Below, piece by piece: positions 21,941 to 24,921 of a stretch of DNA of 24,921 bases; the first letter of the stretch is position 1, and every line of letters begins with the position of its first letter. Source of the stretch: DASQUP01 sp035641235 (GTDB taxonomy: Bacteria; Actinomycetota; CADDZG01; WHSQ01); assembly GCA_035641235.1 (NCBI GenBank), contig DASQUP010000091.1:1-24921 (forward strand), in the 5' to 3' direction. A program made the translations under genes and the position numbers. The notes beneath the pieces are model-generated. The model was not told where the DNA came from. It saw nothing but the letters and a program-made list of their open reading frames with translations, and searched no databases.

Positions 21941-21987
21941 GCCATCCGTTCGCTAACGTCTCGATGTCGTCTGCGTGCGACAAAGGC

Positions 21988-22611
21988 ATGGGGAGGAACA
22001 GAACCCTGTTGATTGGTACCAAAACAGGCTGGAACTGGCGGCGCGCCGCAGTGGCGCTTGCACTCGCCTCTGCCCTTGCCGTGGCGGGGTGCCAGGACTC
22101 CCAACCGCCGTCGGCATCGCGATCGCCGGAGCCCTCTCCAGGGCAACCGGAACCCACCCTGAGGATCCCTCAGGCCAAGTGGAAAATGTCTACTCGCCCC
22201 GTGGGCAGGGCAGGCAAGTTTACGAGGAAGCAGATACGACGGCACAAGGCGCAGCGCCCGCGAGTTAAAAGCGTCGTCCGGGAGGTTTATGAAGCTTTGT
22301 TCCTCGAACCCGAATCGATCAAGGAAGTCATCGCTGAGCGATTCAGCCGGCGCGCGGGGCGTGCGCTTCTTCGAGCCGGTCCAGGATTCCGGCCCGGCGC
22401 CGATAAAGTCAAAACGACCAAACGCATCGCGAGGATCGGCCTTCAGGCCCACACTGCATCCGCAGCCTCCGCACAGGTATTCGTGAAGGCGCGAGCAAAC
22501 GGTCCGGGCAACGTCGTCAAGCTGCGCCACCGAGCCACGATGTGGATGCAGCGCATCAAGAATGATTGGCGCGTTATTGCATTCGAGGTCGACCAGGAGC
22601 GCGCCGGATGA
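21988..22611 (+). CDS. Lipoprotein, unknown function
   Basis: An in-frame ATG also occurs at 21964. The 21988 start gives 207 residues with a shorter, more typical signal: basic residues (GRNR, GWNWRR), a hydrophobic core AVALALASALAVAGC, and the lipobox cysteine (about residue 35 from this start). A proline/serine-rich linker follows. Then comes a basic segment (FTRKQIRRHKAQRPRVKSVV) and a mixed alpha/beta C-terminal domain ending in KNDWRVIAFEVDQERAG, a pattern common in NTF2-like or SnoaL-like accessory domains. The protein should be lipid-anchored outside the membrane. Its stop overlaps the start of the LCP gene (ATGA), so they probably act together in envelope assembly. Neither start has a good ribosome binding site. 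Confidence 0.75.
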   Translation: MGRNRTLLIGTKTGWNWRRAAVALALASALAVAGCQDSQPPSASRSPEPSPGQPEPTLRIPQAKWKMSTRPVGRAGKFTRKQIRRHKAQRPRVKSVVREVYEALFLEPESIKEVIAERFSRRAGRALLRAGPGFRPGADKVKTTKRIARIGLQAHTASAASAQVFVKARANGPGNVVKLRHRATMWMQRIKNDWRVIAFEVDQERAG

Positions 22612-23492
22612 TCAGACGAGCCTCCCTTCTCCTGGCGTTTGTTGTGTTGACTTCGGCACTCGTACCCCTTCTCGGTCCGGCACGCAGCGCGAACGACAAT
22701 GCACCGATCGCCGCTGGACGCGTTCATCAGCGATTCCAGCCGCGCAAGGGCAAGATCTTCGTCCTCGTCATCGGGAGTGATGCGCGCAACGGGAACCCCA
22801 ACCTGAGGGCCGACGCGATACACATTGCGGGGATCAACACCAAAACCATGCGGGCGGGCATTCTGAACTTCCCCCGCGATTCCTGGGTCAATATTCCCGG
22901 CCGGGGATCGGCAAAGATCAACGAAGCGCTTTACGTCGGCGGGCCCACTTTGCTGGCAAAAACTCTCGAGGCGGAGACCGGGATACGGATCGACTACTGG
23001 GTAATGGTCGGCTTCGAGGGATTCGATAGCATCATTCGCGCGGTGGGACCGATCCAGATAGACATCCCCAGGCCAATATTCGATCCGGGAGGCTCCGGAG
23101 CGCACATTTCAGCAGGCAAAAAGAAGCTCTATTCGATCGACTCACTTGCATTCGTTAGGACGCGTAAAGCTTTTTCGGGAGGAGATATCACCCGTACTAC
23201 GAACCAAGGCCGGTTCCTGCTGGCCATGCTTCGTGAACTCCGCCACGACATCGAGCGAGATCCCGCCGTCCTCTTGGACTGGGTTGCCGCGACGCGTCGC
23301 CACGCCAGGTTGAACATCTCCCCGAGCGAAATCTTCAGATTGGGGATTCTGACTTCACAGGTGAAGCCATCGGACGTTGGCAACGTGACGGTCCCCGCGA
23401 GCGTCGGTTCCGCGGGGGCGGCGAGCGTTGTCTTCATCCGACCCGAAGCGCGCGCGATCTACGCCCGCTTCAAGAAGAGCGGCAGACTCTAG
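22608..23492 (+). CDS. LytR-CpsA-Psr (LCP) family protein
   Basis: 294 residues from ATG 22608, with AGGAG eight bases upstream; the longer frame from 22566 is rejected. An N-terminal signal anchor (residues 5-25) precedes the LCP domain. Signatures: VLVIGSDAR (about 52-60), LRADAIHIAGIN, FPRDSWVNIPGRGSAKINEAL with the conserved arginine and the pyrophosphate-binding stretch, and LAFVRTRKAFSGGDITRTTNQGRFL. LCP enzymes transfer glycopolymers from undecaprenyl carriers to peptidoglycan outside the membrane. There is no C-terminal LytR_C domain. The gene ends six bases from the convergent peptidase gene. Coupling to the lipoprotein gene suggests the lipoprotein is an accessory factor. Confidence 0.93.
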   Translation: MIRRASLLLAFVVLTSALVPLLGPARSANDNAPIAAGRVHQRFQPRKGKIFVLVIGSDARNGNPNLRADAIHIAGINTKTMRAGILNFPRDSWVNIPGRGSAKINEALYVGGPTLLAKTLEAETGIRIDYWVMVGFEGFDSIIRAVGPIQIDIPRPIFDPGGSGAHISAGKKKLYSIDSLAFVRTRKAFSGGDITRTTNQGRFLLAMLRELRHDIERDPAVLLDWVAATRRHARLNISPSEIFRLGILTSQVKPSDVGNVTVPASVGSAGAASVVFIRPEARAIYARFKKSGRL

Positions 23493-23498
23493 AAGAAG

Positions 23499-24921
23499 TC
23501 AGGCACCAACGCCTGCCGCAAAGTCGGCGGCCGACAACGACCTGCCGGTCGCTTCTTCGACGAGGGCATCCCAGCGCAGCAGAGATCCCGGGTGGAACAA
23601 CCGATCGACGAGCAACCCCCCGGCTTGCAAAATGCCGACTAGGCCACCACATTCGCGTTCACACGTCGCCTGAAGCTGGGACGCCAGCAATTCTCCGAGC
23701 AGGTAATTCTGATAATAGGCGGGTGCAGCGGCGACGTGGATCTTCGCCGCCCAATCCGGAGCGTTGCGATCGACCGGAGGCGCCACCATCTGGAAGCGCT
23801 GAACCAAGTTCCACCAACGTGCGTCGAGATCCGCCTCTGGGTCAAGATAAAGGTCACGTTCAAAATGAGTGACGACCAATGCCCAGCGCACAAAGACAAG
23901 GCTTTGTGTCGCGGTAGCGCGACGCAAAGGATCGGCCATTGAGTCTGCTTCAGCACTGGACGCCCGGGCAACGTCGACCAGCCACCTTGGATCGTGTACC
24001 AGCCTGCCGGAGAGAATCGCCATGGCTTCCGTCGTAAAGGTGTGCGATGGGCGCCTCAGTGCGTACGGCAGTGTCGGATCGATCGAGATGTCGTATGCGG
24101 CATGACCGGACTCGTGCAGCATGACTTCGATCCAGCGCTCTCCCGGAACAACATTGGCAAGGATTCGCACGTCCTTGCCGGACCTGTCGACGTCCAGACA
24201 AAAGGCATGCTGGGACTTCCCTTCGCGCGGATAGAGGTCGCTCGCGTCCAGCACGCCCTCCAGGTCGATGCCCCAGCCGGAAAAAGTCCGCTGGGCGAGT
24301 TCGGGCGCAGATCGATCCTCGAGAAGGTGATCAACCGAAACGCGGCCGTCTGGAGGCAGCATCTGAAAGAAGGGGTCGGCATAGTGCCAGGGGAGGAGTT
24401 CGGTGGTGTCGAAGCGCTCCTTCAGGCGTTCATCCACCTCGCTCTTCCACGTCTTGAATGGGTATTCCGTTAGGCGCTCGACCTCGTCGAGAACGGCGAA
24501 CAGCCACCCCTCCGACATCTCTTGAAGCTCGAGGGCCATGCTGTAGAAGTCCGAATACCCGAGCTGTAGAGCAGCGGAATTGCGGAGGCGGGCCAGCTCC
24601 CTGACTCGCGGCGCAGCGATCCCTCCGATTTCTTTAGATCCCTCCCACGCGGCCCTGCGCAAGTCCTCGTCGTCGGAGGTCCTCAAAATAGCTTCGATTT
24701 CGTTGTCCGTTACTCGTTTGCCCGCAACGGTGGCCCGGTGATTGGCGAAGTCGCTTTCCACGCCGGTCGACAATTGGACGATCTCGGCGCGGAGAGACTC
24801 GTCCATCTGGTTCCCGAGCAGAGACAGACGCAGCAGCTCCAGCCGCCGGCGCAGAACCGGTTCGTGGATGTCGGAATCGAGCGCGGCCTGGACGGCCTTC
24901 AGGGCTTCGGGGTCCCCTTTG
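23499..24921 (-). CDS. M3/M2-type zinc metallopeptidase (5' end outside window)
   Basis: The frame is open to the window edge. An internal ATG at 24806 is not the start, because coding sequence continues upstream (KGDPEALKAVQAALDSD, then LELLRLSLLGNQ). At least 473 residues are visible. The zinc motif is HESGHAAYD at about 24116-24090. A glutamate in TFTTEAMAIL lies 25 residues after the second histidine, as in thimet-type M3 enzymes (M2/ACE enzymes have 24). WHYADPFFQ and PAYYQNYLLGELLASQL near the C-terminus are typical of the M2/M3-like enzymes of bacteria. No signal peptide can be judged. It is likely an oligopeptidase in the cytoplasm. It converges on the LCP gene with a six-base gap and no terminator between them. 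Confidence 0.85.
   Translation of the reverse strand, partial: KGDPEALKAVQAALDSDIHEPVLRRRLELLRLSLLGNQMDESLRAEIVQLSTGVESDFANHRATVAGKRVTDNEIEAILRTSDDEDLRRAAWEGSKEIGGIAAPRVRELARLRNSAALQLGYSDFYSMALELQEMSEGWLFAVLDEVERLTEYPFKTWKSEVDERLKERFDTTELLPWHYADPFFQMLPPDGRVSVDHLLEDRSAPELAQRTFSGWGIDLEGVLDASDLYPREGKSQHAFCLDVDRSGKDVRILANVVPGERWIEVMLHESGHAAYDISIDPTLPYALRRPSHTFTTEAMAILSGRLVHDPRWLVDVARASSAEADSMADPLRRATATQSLVFVRWALVVTHFERDLYLDPEADLDARWWNLVQRFQMVAPPVDRNAPDWAAKIHVAAAPAYYQNYLLGELLASQLQATCERECGGLVGILQAGGLLVDRLFHPGSLLRWDALVEEATGRSLSAADFAAGVGA

Larger units (their letters stand above)
21604..21963. other. 360-bp divergent intergenic region with several hairpins
   Basis: No gene is supported here. Toward the STAS gene (minus) it holds a SigF/SigB-like promoter and two leader hairpins. 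Toward the lipoprotein gene (plus) it holds a GGGAC-aggac-GTCCC palindrome (21853-21867), a TATAAC (21875-21880) that could be a -10, and two competing hairpins (21882-21940). A further GGACC/GGTCC hairpin lies at about 21797-21816. It did not fit any riboswitch consensus I could recall. Confidence 0.6.

Overview
The window is GC-rich chromosomal DNA (two hand-counted stretches: about 66% GC at 9961-10080, about 52% at 2401-2520). It most resembles an Actinomycetota genome, probably an uncultured or deep-branching lineage. The signs are a topA / MFS-dTMP kinase fusion / holB cluster, a topoisomerase I with a lysine-rich tail, two TrkA-type proteins beside an OB-fold protein and a large APC permease (the gene set of the mycobacterial ceoB-ceoC region), an LCP protein, and a SigF/SigB-like promoter in front of an STAS/RsbW pair. 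Several ATG starts have no Shine-Dalgarno but have a -10-like hexamer 6-9 nt upstream, which suggests leaderless mRNAs.

Layout. 1-434: the probable tail of an upstream gene and a small membrane protein. 594-3640 (minus): a compact operon of lower GC whose genes overlap by 4 bp or are separated by 2 bp. In transcription order it encodes a polytopic membrane protein, a guanylate-kinase-like P-loop kinase, a 48-residue membrane peptide, a UbiA-type prenyltransferase and a phytol/dolichol-kinase-like enzyme. It lies directly 3' of tRNA-Thr(CGT), whose 3' end is duplicated as a direct repeat, so the block may have been acquired at the tRNA. 4065-5330: a small unknown gene with its own terminator, then an Fpg/Nei DNA glycosylase. 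5374-11388 (minus): holB, the MFS-thymidylate kinase fusion and topA. 11779-12414: a DedA protein. 12415-12572: a pair of palindromic REP-like repeats. 12573-14469 (minus): trkA1, trkA2 and an HD-domain hydrolase, all overlapping. Divergent from these, 14537-17184: an OB-fold protein and a KimA/KUP-like APC permease with a duplicated cytoplasmic module. 17166-18354: a TetR regulator facing a SnoaL-like gene across a promoter with two matching palindromic operators. 18397-20841: a membrane-anchored M1 metallopeptidase. 20855-21603 (minus): anti-sigma factor and anti-anti-sigma factor. 21988-23492: a lipoprotein translationally coupled to an LCP ligase. 23499-end (minus): an M3/M2-type metallopeptidase that runs off the window.

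How the parts fit. The core is housekeeping: DNA repair, replication, supercoiling, potassium homeostasis and envelope maintenance. The parts most likely to be under-described are the five-gene prenyl-lipid operon beside tRNA-Thr, the three-copy palindrome family, and the regulatory DNA around the STAS/RsbW and lipoprotein/LCP operons. No CRISPR array, rRNA or transposase gene was seen.
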